From the NCBI GenBank assembly GCA_039707465.1, contig CM077648.1, positions 23,498,119 through 23,562,118 on the forward strand: a stretch of 64,000 bases of DNA, given 5' to 3'. How positions within the stretch are numbered: position 1 is the stretch's first letter; every line of letters begins with the position of its first letter. Below are positions 1 through 12,264 of the stretch, in pieces. Under the pieces are notes generated by a model, which was not told the DNA's origin, searched no databases, and saw only the letters and a list, made by a program, of their open reading frames with translations. Source of the stretch: Rhabdophis nuchalis. Lineage: Eukaryota > Chordata > Lepidosauria > Squamata > Natricidae. Position numbers and translations under genes: made by a program.

Positions 1-595
1 TAGTTGTTCCTTTGTCACTCTCTCTCTTCCTGTAAGAGAGGAATTTTAGAAGAAATCTTGAACCGAGTGGAATGGGTTTGACGTAACATTCGAAAAGAGT
101 TTGAATCTTTGCCAGCAAGTAGTATTTGTTTATTATAATTTAATCCATTCTCTTGCCAGACTCCACATGATTTAAACATAATCATAACATATTCAACTAA
201 CTGCATTAACAGTGTAAAAGAAATTGATCAACATATTGATAAATGATTCCTATATAAGGTGAGCATTTGAAATAAGCCTAAACCTGTAAGATATAAACTT
301 GGAAGATGGGGAATTTAGAAAAAAATACTCTGAAATTTGGGGGAGGATTCCAAGATGGCAACATAATTACGATCCTCATAATGAACCCCTCCTAAAAAAC
401 CTTTTCATCCAACTTGCATTTTCATTCAAAGTCCGTTTTTAGACGGACTTCTTTCAACAATCACTTTTTACAATTTCATCACTTTTTACAATTTTTTTTA
501 CTTTGTTTTTATTGCTATTATCTGAGTAGCCCTTTATATCCAAAGCGTATTTGAAGGAAGAAGCAAAAGAGGACACCTTTTGCAACACAGTGTTT
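1..595. other. no gene recognised
   Basis: AT-rich sequence with no exon, splice-site pair or repeat family that I recognise. All open frames are short and lack similarity I can name. Confidence 0.5.
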
Positions 596-603
596 TGCTA
601 AAG

Positions 604-738
604 CAGGGGTCTCCAACCTTTGCAACTTTAAGTCTGAAGGACTTCAGCTCCCAGACTTCTCCAGCCAGCTTTGCTGGCTGGAGAATTCTGGGAGCTGAAG
701 TCCTTCAGACTTAAAGTTGCAAAGGTTGGAGACCCCTG
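604..738. mobile_element. fold-back hAT MITE, 135 bp
   Basis: The element is nearly a perfect palindrome: the left arm starts CAGGGGTCTCCAACC and the right arm ends with its reverse complement. It is flanked by the exact 8-bp direct repeat TGCTAAAG (596-603 and 739-746), the signature of hAT insertion. It carries no coding capacity. Related copies, sharing the ACTTCAACTCCCAGAATT core, lie at 12.7, 13.2, 14.2 and 15.1 kb. Confidence 0.88.
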
Positions 739-1849
739 TGCTAAAGCCTCTAAAATAGCAGAAAGCGGATGGATTTATCGGAAACAAGCAAGCCTCCAGA
801 ATGAGTAACATCATCCTGTTTCATCTTTTTAATAGCTTTGACCCTTTAGTGGGGAACCTACAAAGCCGAGAGTGAGAGTCAGCAACATCTAGAACTTTCC
901 GTCTCTTTGATAGAAAATGCTCTCTCACAAATGGTTGCTGCTTGTTCAGTCACCAAAGGGCTCATAACAAAAGGTGGGCTCTACTTTCAAATTCTTGAAA
1001 AAAATAAAATAAAATACACTTGACTTTATACAGTCTATTAAGAGCATACATTCTTCTATCAATTTTTGAGCTGCTGACCAAAGTAAAAAATCAAGTAGAT
1101 TCTCTTAAGAGACTCGTTCAAAAAGTTATGGAAATTCAACCAATTAGATTGCTCACTTTGCCAAGGCAAATGGTCTCTGTTCAAATTGCAAACAGCCAGC
1201 TAAGGAAAAGAAAACCTGACCCCCATCCCCATCCCCATGGCAGAAGTGATGGATAAAAAAAGAAAAAGTTTAATAACTAGAAAAAGATGAAAAGTTTTTA
1301 AAAAGCAATGTCCCCTATAAATTATCTTTGATAACTTTGCAAATGCTAAACTGTAGAGTAAACAAAAGTAGATGAGGGTTTAAAAAAGCCATCACCCTTA
1401 TACCGCCACTACACTATGAAAGATAACTGATGGACTTACAAAGGGTAGAATGGCTTCCACCTAGAGACATACTAGTCCTCTTGACATTTGGACAGCCTGT
1501 AAATCCCCAGCGTGCTCTTCAAAATGAGAATTTTTTTGAGCATTTTCTATCTTCCAAAATTTTTTTTTTTACTCTGAGGAAGTCCACTTCTAACTCAGTG
1601 CAGCTATGAGGGTACTAGTATATACCTAAAAATAAAACTCCCCACTCGGACTTAAATTTACTTTACCAACAGACCCTGTGCAAGGGAAGTCTAATTAAAC
1701 TTGTTCAACTTGCAGCCAAACAGCTGTTAAATTAACAACTAGGAGAAAGTTTAACTAACTACTTCAGTGCTCTGTCACATTAGGCTGACATCATAAAGTG
1801 GCTGGGTGACATCACAGAATCCCTGTAATGCAGCCAAGTCACTACTGGT

Positions 1850-2235
1850 CTGAAATTAAGTCCCTGATCAGCCAATTCAGGAGGAGGAAGGCTCCTGGAG
1901 CTTCTTCACTACGCCAAAACTACCGAAGAACATAGAATGGTGAGCTCTAACCTTGGCATCATTCTTCACTTTATCGACACCACTGGATGCATCCCTGAGG
2001 ATTGGGGCCTGGCAATTATAGTCCCAAACTATAAGAAGGGAAAGAGATGGCTGCAAACTGCAATAAGCTTAAGAACTGGCTGCAAAGCTTCCTCTCAAAG
2101 CAAGTTACAATTCAAAGGGGATAAAACAGAGCTGTATTTGGCCCCCTCCTGCTTTCCAACTTCTACATCAATGGCATAGTGAGATGTCTAAATGAACCCA
2201 ATTGCCATTCTCCTAAACTGCTCTGCTGCTTTATG
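1850..2235 (+). pseudogene. degraded non-LTR retrotransposon reverse transcriptase fragment
   Basis: Broken frames read like non-LTR reverse transcriptase: an IPEDWGLAIIVPNYKKGKR-type segment near 1995-2050 and an FYINGI-like stretch near 2160. Several frameshifts and stops are present. The solo LTR at 2241-2709 interrupts it and the element continues afterwards to about 4150. I cannot assign the clade by eye. Confidence 0.6.
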
Positions 2236-2240
2236 AATAT

Positions 2241-2709
2241 TGTTAGGAGTAGACTCCTAGGTGTTGGTTAGGCAATATATAATACCATGATGACAAATGG
2301 TCATTGTTGCTTTAAGAATGTTGGAATGCAATTAGAGACTGTAATTATCTCCACAATAAGAGGAAGTCAGGAGAGCGCATATTCCTCTCTCTGCTGGATC
2401 GTCTTTCTCTGCTCGATATCTCTACTGTTTGCTATCTGCTCGTGTGTGGTGACTGACTGTTTGGAGAAGGAAGAAGGGAGAATTGTGGATTGCTGACTGT
2501 AAGCAATTGTTTGTTTGTTAAGGACTTTGTTTGACTCACTTTACTATCACTGCTTGTGAAGGAGTAGTTTAGTTTTACAACACCAGTAAAGCTAATTATT
2601 TTTTACTAACAGTGTCTGGGTTACTATTTGTGTGTACACTAGCAGTGTTTCTCTAGCTGCATATTCCGCTGCACAACTTTCTGTCTTCCAACGGAGATAT
2701 CCCCCAACA
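2241..2709. mobile_element. solo LTR, 469 bp
   Basis: The segment begins TGTTAG and ends CAACA, the canonical TG...CA LTR termini, and is flanked by an exact 5-bp target duplication AATAT (2236-2240 and 2710-2714). No internal gag or pol sequence is present, so this is a solo LTR left by recombination. It sits inside an older LINE fragment. Whether the parent was a Ty3/gypsy element or an endogenous retrovirus cannot be told from the LTR alone. No gene is present. Confidence 0.75.
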
Positions 2710-2714
2710 AATAT

Positions 2715-3030
2715 GATATTGTACTTTGCCACAGAATACCAATAGCCTTAAAAGAGCTCCAAAATCTTTGATCCAATATTGCAATGATGACAATCTGGAA
2801 ATAAATTATCAGAAAAATAAGATTATGGTTTTTGCCAAAAGGCAAATGCTCCATTTATGGAGCGTTAATGGTAATAAAATAGGACAAGTGACTAGCTTGA
2901 AGTATTTAGGAGTAGTCATGCATGCATGGCACAGGCTCAGGGAAAGCCCACTGTGAATATGCTCCTGCTGCTGATGCCTGAAAAAGATCTGCTAATGACA
3001 TCCTCAAATTTTTCTGATCCAAAGGAGGAT
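2715..3030 (+). pseudogene. LINE reverse transcriptase fragment, continued
   Basis: The frame at 2726-2920 reads like the region after the RT catalytic site, with NLEINYQKNKIMVFAKR and KIGQVTSLKYLGV (conserved 'K..YLG' motif). It continues the LINE broken by the solo LTR, and it ends where the next MITE begins. Confidence 0.6.
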
Positions 3031-3520
3031 ATTACCATATTTTTTGGACTAGAAGATGACACATTTTTTTGTCTCCCAAAAGGGGGTGAAAATGTCTGTG
3101 CGTCTTATAGACCAAATATTGCTGAAGCCCTGCCCCCTCACCAGCCATTTTTTTATATCTGCACAGCCCATTTTTGGGCCTATTTTCAGCCTTTTTAAGC
3201 CCGTTTTCGAGGCTTTTTTAAGCCTGTCTTTGAGGGGAAAACAGCCCGGAAAAAGCCTTGGAAATGGACCAAAAAAGTCTCAAAAATGGGCCAAGAAAAG
3301 CTTTGAAAACAGGCTGAAAATAGCCTCAAAACCAGGCCAAAAAAGCCTCAAAAATGGCTCAAAAAGCTTTGAAAAGGGGCTGAAAAAAGACTCAAAAATG
3401 GCAGGAAAAAGCCCCCTCAAAAGGTCCAAAAATGGGGTGCGAGGAGGCCAAAAACCTTTTTTGTTTTTGTTTTCCTCTTCTAAATTTAGGTCCGTCTTAT
3501 AATCCGAAAAATACAGTATG
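3031..3520. mobile_element. non-autonomous DNA transposon with inverted ends
   Basis: The left end (TTACCATATTTTTTGGACT, followed by AAGATG) is close to the inverse of the right end (CGTCTTATAATCCGAAAAAT then ACAGTA). The interior is a monotonous run of AAAAA/GGCC motifs with no credible coding function, although it happens to be open in one frame. Confidence 0.65.
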
Positions 3521-3529
3521 TTTTAATCA

Positions 3530-4150
3530 AGCTCTTTCCGGCTAAGCCTCTAGTCCAGCTCCTCAACAGGACTTTAGTTGGGCCTCCAAGCCTCATGTTT
3601 TACTTTTGTGCAAAGGGTGCAATCTAAATTCATCAGGGCAGCTCTCCAGATACCATGCTATGTCTCAAACACACATCTGCGACTGGAAACCAGGCGTGAT
3701 AAAAATGGAATCCAGAGTGTGTCTAGCTTCTATAAACCTTTGGCTAAAGCTCAACTTTTCTCCTCAAGGCTTCCATTGATCCCTCATGGATTAAGGCTGT
3801 GGAACTTAGTCTCTCAAGTCAAGTTCTCCCTCCACAGTTCTTAAGATGGAAGGTGATCAGGCAAAACAATTCCTGAAGGTTAAAGAATACAGAGGGAGTT
3901 TGAGGAAAAGCTCCAATCTTCTTGAGACAACCACAACTAAAACATTGATACTGTTGCCAGCTACCTTGCTCAGCTGGAAACACCTACCCATCAGAAAGCT
4001 TTCTCCCCTGCCCGATGCCATCATCTTGCCCCCCACCCCCCAACTGGACTGTAAATATAAGCTCCATTCACTGAAAGCCTTTGCCCCTTTGATTTTTGGG
4101 AAGCAGAAACAATTCCTCTACAATCGCCTTCTACGCTGCTCCCATTAGGG
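3530..4150 (+). pseudogene. LINE C-terminal fragment
   Basis: A translated segment near 3612-3700 reads VQSKFIRAALQIPCYVSNTHLRLE, typical of the C-terminal region of the same kind of non-LTR element seen at 1850-3030. It is frameshifted and degraded. The three pieces are probably one old + strand insertion broken by a solo LTR and a MITE. Confidence 0.55.
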
Positions 4151-4159
4151 AAACATCTG

Positions 4160-5040
4160 AAGTAGATTCATATTTCTTCTGATCAGAAGATACCCTGGTG
4201 GGCCAGATTCAGCCTATGCACAGATGCTGCTCATAGAAGTACCCCTAGCATATGTAACTAGGTTTTGCACAGCAGCACAGGTCTGTTGAATTTTGCTGGG
4301 CCATTATTATGCAATGAAGTTCCACACCTATAATCCATTGAAATTTTAAATAATGCTGTCTTGCTGCCACCACTTATCAGTTTTCTGACAAGGCGAGAAC
4401 TGCAGCAACTCCAGGCAGGATCCTGGACTTACATTGGTATAGGGAGTTAATTTGCAGGGATCTGGGTGGCCTCTCAGCTGCTCTAAAAGCAATCTACAAT
4501 AGTACACACTAATCCTCAAAGCAAAAGTGAACAAGCACAGTACAAAACAATCTTTCTGCAAGCAATGCATGCAAACAAACAGTGCAGTAGAATGCAAAGG
4601 AATTTTACAGATACTAAATCTTCTTTCTATAGATGCTGGATACTATTTCTGCAAGCAATTGCAAGACTAAAACAAAAAAACTCCAATTCTAAAAACATAG
4701 TATTTACTTAGCAGGTTGCAAAATAACTACAAATAAGCACAGCACTTTATGAAGTACTTATAAACAAGCATAGTGCTACAATGAAAAAGAAAAAGTTAAA
4801 ATACTTACAAAGGAAACCTTAGTGTTCCATCCTAAAGACCACAGCTACAAGAGAAGCAACAAGGGCAGCAATGAGAGACTCACTCCTTTAGTTTTCTACC
4901 CAGCAGCAAGGAGGGGGGAAAAACCATGTGCAGGCGGTAAAATCCATGGTCTTGATTGATCGTGTGACCAAGGGGGAAAACAACTCGCTGACCATACAGG
5001 CCTCAGAAATTGTCTGACGAAACTGTTGGCAAAAAAGATC
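4160..5040. other. no gene recognised
   Basis: Mostly AT-rich sequence with no exon signals. I looked here on the - strand for the terminal SLC9B exon that should follow the exon 9-10 copy at 8-9 kb and did not find it. Confidence 0.45.
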
Positions 5041-5044
5041 AGTT

Positions 5045-5275
5045 AATAATAATAATAATAATAATAATTTAATTTTATAACCCGCTCTCTCTCCCCAAGG
5101 GGACTCGAGGCGGGGCACAGGCAATTAAAAATACACAGAACAAAATACAGAATACAAACTACAAAATTAAAAGTGAATTAAATTATCCCTGCGCTAAAAC
5201 CCATATGCTAAACTAAAAATTACCCCTAAAAACCCCTAACCTAAAAAGAGTTGCAGGAGATCTGATTGCCTTGGT
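5045..5275 (-). mobile_element. L2-like LINE 3' end
   Basis: A short (AAT)n run followed by the CCGCTCTCTCTCCCCAAGGG motif that marks the 3' end of the L2-like LINEs in this window, in reverse orientation. Severely 5' truncated, with no coding sequence. Confidence 0.7.
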
Positions 5276-5399
5276 TACAAAATCGAAAGAGTTATAATGA
5301 GAATGTCTTTACTTTAAAAAAAAAAGAGTGATTATTTAGTAACACTCTGGACATAATTATATATTCTTAAACTGTACTGTTTTTTTGCCAAAAAGAACC

Positions 5400-7194
5400 C
5401 TATTCACTTATTTTATTTTATTTTTATTTTATTAAATTTATACCCCGCCCTTCTCCTTGTTAGGACCCAGGGCGGCGCACAGGCATCTTAAAAACACAAA
5501 ATACAATAAATATCAATTAAAATGTAATTAAATTCATTAACCCGTGCTAAAAACCCAATATTAAAAACCCTACCAAATTACAAATTTCCTTAAAAAGTCA
5601 GAAACGGGGGGCTATCCTAGGCCGGCTTGTTGGAATAAGTACGTCTTAAGACGTTGGCGGAAGAGGCGGAGGTCCAAGATTGTGCGAAGGTCGGGGGGTA
5701 GGTCGTTCCAGAGGGCCGGGCCCGCCACAGAGAAGGCCCTTCCTCTGGGTGTCGCCAACCGGCATTGCCCGGCCGACGTCACCCGAAGAAGACCCTCTCT
5801 GTGGGAGCGGATCGGGCGAAGGGATGTATGGGGCAGGAGGCGGTCTCGTATATAGCTAGGCCCCGAGCCATGGAGCGATTTAAAGATGGTCATCAGTACC
5901 TTGAAGCGCACTCGAAAGGCCACAGGCAGCCAGTGCAGCTCGCGCAGGAGAGGTGTTACGTGGGTTTGCCTAGGGGCACCCATAATCACCCGCGCGGCCG
6001 CATTCTGTACTAACTGTAGCTTTCGAGTGCACCTCAAGGGAAGCCCCATGTAGAGAGCGTTACAGTAATCCAGCTGGGACGTCACAAGTGCTTGAGTGAC
6101 TGTGCGAAGGGCTCCCCGGTCCAGTAAGGGGCGCAACTGGCGTATCAGGCGTACCTGATAGAACGCCCCCCTGGCCACGGCTGCCACATGGTCCTCCATG
6201 GACAGCCGGGAATCCAGGAGGACACCCAAGTTGCGCACCCTCTCCACGGGGGCCAGTTGTTCGCCCCCAATGGCCAGAGTTGGACTTATCTGGCTGAACC
6301 GGGGTGCCGGAAACCACAGCCACTTGGTCTTGGACGGGTTGAGCTTGAGTTTGTTACTACCCATCCAGATCCGTACGGCCTCCAGACACCGGGACAGCAC
6401 CTCGACGGCATCGTTGGGGTGGTTTGGGGTGGATATGTACAACTGAGTGTCATCAACGTACAGATGGTATTCCACCCCAAAACCACGGATGATCTCGCCC
6501 AGCGGCTTCATGTAGGTGTTGAACAGGAGTGGCGAGAGGACCGACCCCTGAGGAACCCCACATGTGAGGGGCCTCGGGGACGACCTCTGCCCTCCTGCCA
6601 ACACCCATTGCGACCGACCAGAGAGATAGGATGAGAACCACCGTAGAACGGTGCCTCTCAGCCCCAACCCCCCCAATTGGTGCAATAAGATACCATGGTC
6701 GATGGTATCGAAAGCCGCTGAGAGATCTAATAGGACAAGGATAGAGGAACAACCTCTATCCCGTGCCCTCCAGAGATCATCCACCAACGCGACCAATGCC
6801 GTCTCAGTGCTGTGCCCGGGCCGGAAGCCGGACTGGCGCGAGTCTAGATAATCAACTTCCTCCAGGTGACGGGGAAACTGTTGAGCCACCACACTCTCGA
6901 CAACCTTCACTAAAAAGTGAAGGTTGGAGATGGGACGATAGTTCTCTAACAGAGCCGGGTCCAGGGATGGCTTCTTGAGGAGGGGCCTCACCACCGCCTC
7001 TTTCAAGACGGTGGGCAAATACCCCTCACTCAGAGATGAATTCACAATGCCCTGGAGCCAGCCTCGTGTCACCTCCCAGGATGCCAGTACAAGCCAGGAG
7101 GGGCACGGGTCCAATAAACATGTGGTGGCTCTAAGGTTCCTCCGCAACCTGTCCATATCCTCGGTAGTAACAAAGTCGAACTCCTCCCAAGGAG
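5400..7194 (-). mobile_element. L2-like LINE, 5' truncated, open RT frame
   Basis: A 514-codon frame (7156 down to 5612) encodes the reverse transcriptase and C-terminal domains of an L2/CR1-group LINE. Visible motifs are RPISNL, the AFDTIDH catalytic Asp, [13 protein letters not shown], and a Y-V-D-D box where the family has Y-A-D-D, so the catalytic box carries one substitution. The 3' end shows the CCCGCCCTTCTCC tail signature. The insertion interrupts sequence that is continuous in the paralogous copy at about 34.2 kb, so it entered after that duplication. The endonuclease domain is absent, so it cannot be autonomous. Confidence 0.88.
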
Positions 7195-8298
7195 TTTATA
7201 ATGTTTATAATGACTATATAGAGCTTGGAAATGGTCTTATCTGAATACTTTTTGAAGCTGTTTAAACCCACTTGGAGATCTTTGATTGGATACAGGAGCT
7301 TTGGGACTTCTTTGGTTTTTAGGTTTACTCAGAAATCTTAAACTACTGAAATCAGTGGCACTTGTTCCAACTAAATGTGAATACAACCTCAGTTTTTAAT
7401 AGTGTCATAATACTGTTTATCAATCATAGTAAAAAGAATGCAACCATTTATCTCATAACCACAAGTATTTTTAGTTGTTCTTATTTATGCCTTCGACTGA
7501 GGAGTGCAGTTTTTTTTCTTATTGCTTTCCATTTCAAAGACTATGTCACTTTCATCCCATCAGTTCTGCATGATAAATTAATTTCCATGGAATTAAATTT
7601 TGAAATATTGTGAAATTTACATTTCTAAGCAGCACTGTGGATGAAAAATATATTTTCTTAATTATTCTTAATTATTAACCATCTTTATTTCTAATATTTG
7701 CATGAGAAAAAAAACTGTAAAATGCTATGAAACACCCTAAAACAGTAAAGGATTAACTGTTGCGAATAGTAATCATTGATGCATTGAAAGAAATAACTGT
7801 TGTCACAGGTAGTATATCAAACAGGTAGGAAACAGTTTGTGTGAAGTTTCCCAAGAAAGCCTTTGTCATAATTCAAAAGGCCTCCTCAATACCAGTCTGC
7901 CTTACTTCACTCAAGCGCAGGAATTCAAAAGGAAGACCACTACATTGGAACAAGTGCAAAGAAACATTTGCATCCTAAAGCAGGGTTGGGGGCGATATAT
8001 TGTGAATATATTGTAGCAAAAAAGATATGCCAGAAGAAAGCAGGTTGACACATATAAATGAGTTTTCTGTGGACCATTTTCTTTACAAACACCCAACATT
8101 CACAACATATAGGCACATTGTAGTGCTGTCAGAGAATCCTAGGCAGGGAAAAGCTGTTATCTTTCAATGCAAAATAAGAACTTTTCACCACTTGGAGGTC
8201 AGAGGTGGGCAACAGGTGGCCTTCCAGATCTTACTGCAACTATAAACCCTCCAATAGATTTGTAGGCAGCATAGCCAGAAGTATAAGATATACTCTAC
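7195..8298. other. duplicated SLC9B intron sequence
   Basis: No exon here. The sequence aligns by eye with 34.23-35.28 kb, the intron downstream of exon 10 in the SLC9B1-like gene, for example around the GGAAACAGT(C/T)TGTGTGAAG segment at 7828 and 34568. It is part of the duplicated block. Confidence 0.7.
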
Positions 8299-8429
8299 TT
8301 GGACAGTTGCTTTGGAGATCCACACCAGCGGAATAAATGATGTTTCCTTCCCATGAAAGCCAGAGCCAATCACCAAAGTAGCCACAATTCCAATTGCTAC
8401 AGCCAAAATCATAGTGGCCAAACAAAGCC
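8299..8429 (-). pseudogene. orphan SLC9B exon 10 copy
   Basis: Reading 8429 to 8299 gives GLCLATMILAVAIGIVATL..., clearly homologous to SLC9B exon 10, with an acceptor CTACAG and a donor GTAGAG. It is 131 nt against 137 nt in the two other copies, an in-frame loss of two codons. The Arg codon CGA in the membrane helix (Arg407 of the SLC9B1-like protein here, at the place of human NHA2 Arg432) is GGA (Gly). Frame and splice sites are open, but only exons 9 and 10 are present, with no terminal exon to the left in this window and CISD2 to the right. I read it as a decaying duplicate. A live gene would need its last exon beyond the left edge and its 5' exons from somewhere else. Confidence 0.82.
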
Positions 8430-9020
8430 CTGTAGAGAGAGAGATGTATTAGTTCCACTTGACTGGGAGTGTATTTGTAAGAGCAAATGGCACACAATGA
8501 CAATCTTGATCCATAAAATATAGCTAAGTATTTCTCAGAAAGGAGCCAGTACATTTTCTGAAACCAATTAGCCATGGCTGTATTTGCTTATTACTGAACA
8601 CCATCTTTATAGGGGAAGAGAAGAGTCTTGTTGAGATATATAGATCTCTTCTGCAAACAGGGTCTCTTGTTTTCACAGTACTGCAAAAGTAAGACTCGCA
8701 TAATAAAACTAATTTGTGTCTTTCCAGGCATTTTGCCGTACCTGTCTTGGAAAACCATTTCATATACTGAAAACTACTTGAATAATATTTATGCAAACAT
8801 TTATCTTCGAATCCTTAGTTATCTCAGTTAAAATATTTATAGTATAATATATATGATTACATTATATAGAATCTTAAGTGGTTATTCCTCTGAGTGAAGA
8901 GTGCGCATAAAAACAGAGTTTTTAGTTGTATGACTGACAACATTTTGTTAAAAATTCTACATTTGCTGCATGGAAATATGTAAGCGTGTTCTGATTTGGA
9001 AGAGCACTCAATGCCAGTTT

Positions 9021-9053
9021 ACACACACACATTACACACACACACACACACAC

Positions 9054-9115
<62 letters not shown>

Positions 9116-9120
9116 CAGAG
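9021..9120. repeat. (CA)n(TA)n(GA)n microsatellite
   Basis: A compound dinucleotide run: CA repeats, a short TA run, then about 25 GA units. It lies in the intron between the orphan SLC9B exons and is absent from the paralogous intron near 35.8 kb. Confidence 0.95.
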
Positions 9121-9260
9121 AGCTATAAACTATAATGTGATTTTAAAATCAGGGTTGTGGTCCATTATGTTGCGTAAATGCCACCAATTCTGGCTAAGCT
9201 TCTGGTTCTTCTCATAAGGAAGCCAGGCAGTATATTTCAGAATGCTATATGCAAACTTAC

Positions 9261-9369
9261 CAACAGTTTCAAATCCAAGAGAAGTAATGAAGATTTCAGC
9301 TCCAGTTAAACCAAACACAAATGACTGAGACACTTGCCATGCAAAAGTAACAATATCTGCCACTGCTTC
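9261..9369 (-). pseudogene. orphan SLC9B exon 9 copy
   Basis: Reading 9369 to 9261 gives [17 protein letters not shown]..., homologous to SLC9B exon 9. The acceptor is TTGCAG, the donor is GTAAGT, and the length is 109 nt as in both other copies. I count 20 differences from the exon at 35893-36001 over 109 positions, most of them amino-acid changing, including the FGLIGAE motif which here reads FGLTGAE. No exon 8 follows upstream (to the right); instead there are MITEs and then CISD2. This is a partial duplicate, probably non-functional. Confidence 0.83.
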
Positions 9370-9886
9370 CTGCAAGACAAAACACCAAAACAGTTTTACA
9401 TCAATAAGTGTTGATAGTACCTGTGTACAAGAGTGACATATCTTAACATTAATTTGTCCAAACAGGACACCACTTTCCTTTTTCTAACATTAGGAATTGG
9501 ATTCTGCCATTAATTATGAAAAAGGTGCAGAAGTTCTTAATGGAAAGCCACAGAATAGAATGGTCATAATACCAATGAGAGGGGGCAGAAGAAGATAAAA
9601 ATAAATACTGCAGCCATATTACATAAATAAATACATGTACAGTAGACAATAGCATAAGAATGAAGTGTTCAGCAGAGTGGGAAGGGGGGGGAAACCAGAT
9701 GCCTGTCTAGTCGTTTGTCCTATAGCGCCATCTACAGGGAAGCAGTTGAAAGAGTTTGTGTCCAGAATGTCAGGGCTCTGTAGTTAACTTCTCAGCCCAC
9801 CTTCTGATGCGCACAATATACAGGTCCAGTATAGTGGAATGGATATAATATATAATCTTCATTCTATCTAATATAATAATATAATA

Positions 9887-10541
<655 letters not shown>

Positions 10542-10649
10542 ATATAATAGAAGGCAGGCTGGTTGCAGTTCTTCTTTCTGCAGCTTAAACCATCCGTTGT
10601 GCCTGTACCTGTCCTATTTGGCTGCTGTTATCTATTTAACATCAAAAAA

Positions 10650-10956
10650 AGGGGACCGGGGAGAGGGTGATCCGGGGCCGAGCATCACGGACAAGGCGGT
10701 GCGGGTCACTTTCCAGTTGCTCCCTCAGTGAAAAGGAGGGAGGCCTGGGAGGAGAGCTCGAGTAACAGGCGGCTTTGTCATTTCAACCAAGTCAGATAGA
10801 GAGGATCCGGGCAGCCCGATGGCCTCGCGGGAGGACAAATCGGCTCCGGACGCTCTGCCACTAAGCCCCGCTGAGGTCCCAATGGCCCCTCCCAACAGCT
10901 TCCACCCCACTGCTGGGCCCGACTGCGGACAGCCGGCAAGCCAACCTCCCGTAACG
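10650..10956. promoter_or_regulatory. left half of a CpG-rich block, candidate promoter
   Basis: CpG-dense, non-repetitive sequence. It resumes at 12265, so the block is one unit broken by a hAT insertion. In vertebrates UBE2D3 lies next to CISD2 in head-to-head orientation, so this could be the UBE2D3 promoter side. No UBE2D3 coding exon is visible in the window, so the assignment is inference from synteny. Confidence 0.35.
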
Positions 10957-11129
10957 CAGGGGTCCCCAACCCCCGGGCCGCGGACCGGTCCTGGTCCGTG
11001 GCTTGATAGCAACTGGGCCGCAGGGCCAGAGAGGAGGAGGAGGGAGGAGGGGGCAGCCCCCTGGGCAGAGCGCACGCCGGATGCGGGAGAATGCAGGCGC
11101 GGGCGTTCGCGCCATTGGAGGCCCTAGAG

Positions 11130-11844
11130 CAGTGGTCGGTTCTTTGGTCCCTCGGGTGCGGCTCTTCCTCTCTCCCTCCCTTCCTCCCTCAGGCAGCGGA
11201 GGGGCAGGCATGTCAGCTGGGTGGGCTGCGGCTGCCTCCTCCTGTAGCTGCGGCCTAGTGTGGCGGGCAGCCCTGGAGGGCGCACCTCGGTGGCCATTGC
11301 AGGGAGCTGGTGGAGGAGTGCCCAGCTGTCCTGCCCGATGTAGCTGCTGGGTGGGAGCTGCGTGTCACAGGGCTCGAGGGCAGCAGCAGCAGCAACAGCC
11401 GCCTGCAGAGGCCGTCGAGGCACGCTTTCCGGGGCTGGCTGCCATGCAGGGCTGGAAGGGAGGTGGGCGTGCGGCACCCAGATGGCCTCGGCGGCGTTTG
11501 GGTGGCCACGGCTTCGGGTGCTCCCTCCGCCCGCTCACTGCGGGGGGAGGAGGCAGCCATGGCCTCCCCGGCCGGCATACCCGGATTTCCGCTGCTTCCG
11601 GGGGGGGGGGGGGAAGGAAAGACTGACATGCAGAGAGAGACAGGGGGAGGGAGGAAGAGACAAACAGAGAGACACAGAGAGAGAGGGAGTGAGAGAGAGA
11701 CAGACACACACACACACACACAGAATGACAGATGGGTGGAGGGAGGAGAGAGACATATAGAGAGATAGACAGAGAGAGAGACAAAAAGAAAAAGTGAGAT
11801 AAGAAAGAAAGAAAAAAGGAAAGAAAGAAAGAAAGAAAGAACGA

Positions 11845-11876
<32 letters not shown>

Positions 11877-12110
11877 AAAAGAAAGAAAGAAAGAACTTAT
11901 GACCACAATTGAGCCCAAAATTTTGGTTGCTAAGCAGGACTGTCATTAAGTGAGTTTCACCACATTTTCCAAGTTGGCCATGCCCACCTGGTCACATGAC
12001 CACTGAGCCACTCCCACAAAACAGGCCACACCTTTTGGCTCTCAGAAGAAATTTCAATCGTGGTACTGTTGATATTTGGCTCTCTTGATTAACGAGTTTG
12101 CCCACCACTG
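11130..12110. mobile_element. nested hAT element with perfect TSD
   Basis: It begins CAGTGGTCGG and ends CCCACCACTG, flanked by an exact 8-bp duplication CCCTAGAG (11122-11129 and 12111-12118). The interior holds GC-rich sequence and a long purine microsatellite. It has no transposase. Confidence 0.85.
11626..11895. repeat. purine-rich (GA)n/(CA)n/(GAAA)n tract
   Basis: GAGA-rich sequence, a short CA run near 11703-11720, then a (GAAA)n array from about 11805 to 11895. It generates long serine/leucine-rich open frames on the other strand that are not genes. Confidence 0.95.
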
Positions 12111-12264
12111 CCCTAGAGGGCCGAGTGAGCCGACTCCCCCCCCCCGCGTGCACATGCGCCGCCTGTTCCCCCTCCCCCCCCGCTCCTCCTCTACACCAGC
12201 AGGTCTGCAGAATTTACTTTAAAATGAAACCGGTCCCTGGTGCAAAAAAGGTTGGGGACCCCTG

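Larger units (their letters stand above)
10957..12264. mobile_element. hAT element containing a second hAT element
   Basis: The left end CAGGGGTCCCCAACC and right end GGTTGGGGACCCCTG are perfect inverted repeats. The flanks CCGTAACG and CCGTGGGT share only four bases, so the target duplication has decayed. A shorter relative with the same ends lies at 22016-22340. The element is enlarged by the nested insertion at 11130-12110. Open frames inside are low-complexity and not genes. Confidence 0.82.

Noticed and set aside
3056..3502. 148-codon Lys/Ser-rich open frame
   Set aside because: It is wholly inside a MITE built from degenerate AAAAA/GGCC repeats and has no conserved domain.
10819..11946. 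Several overlapping open frames over 100 codons on both strands
   Set aside because: They are Ser/Leu/Pro- or Arg-rich by-products of GC-rich transposon sequence and (GA)n/(GAAA)n repeats, overlap each other in several frames, and show no domain.
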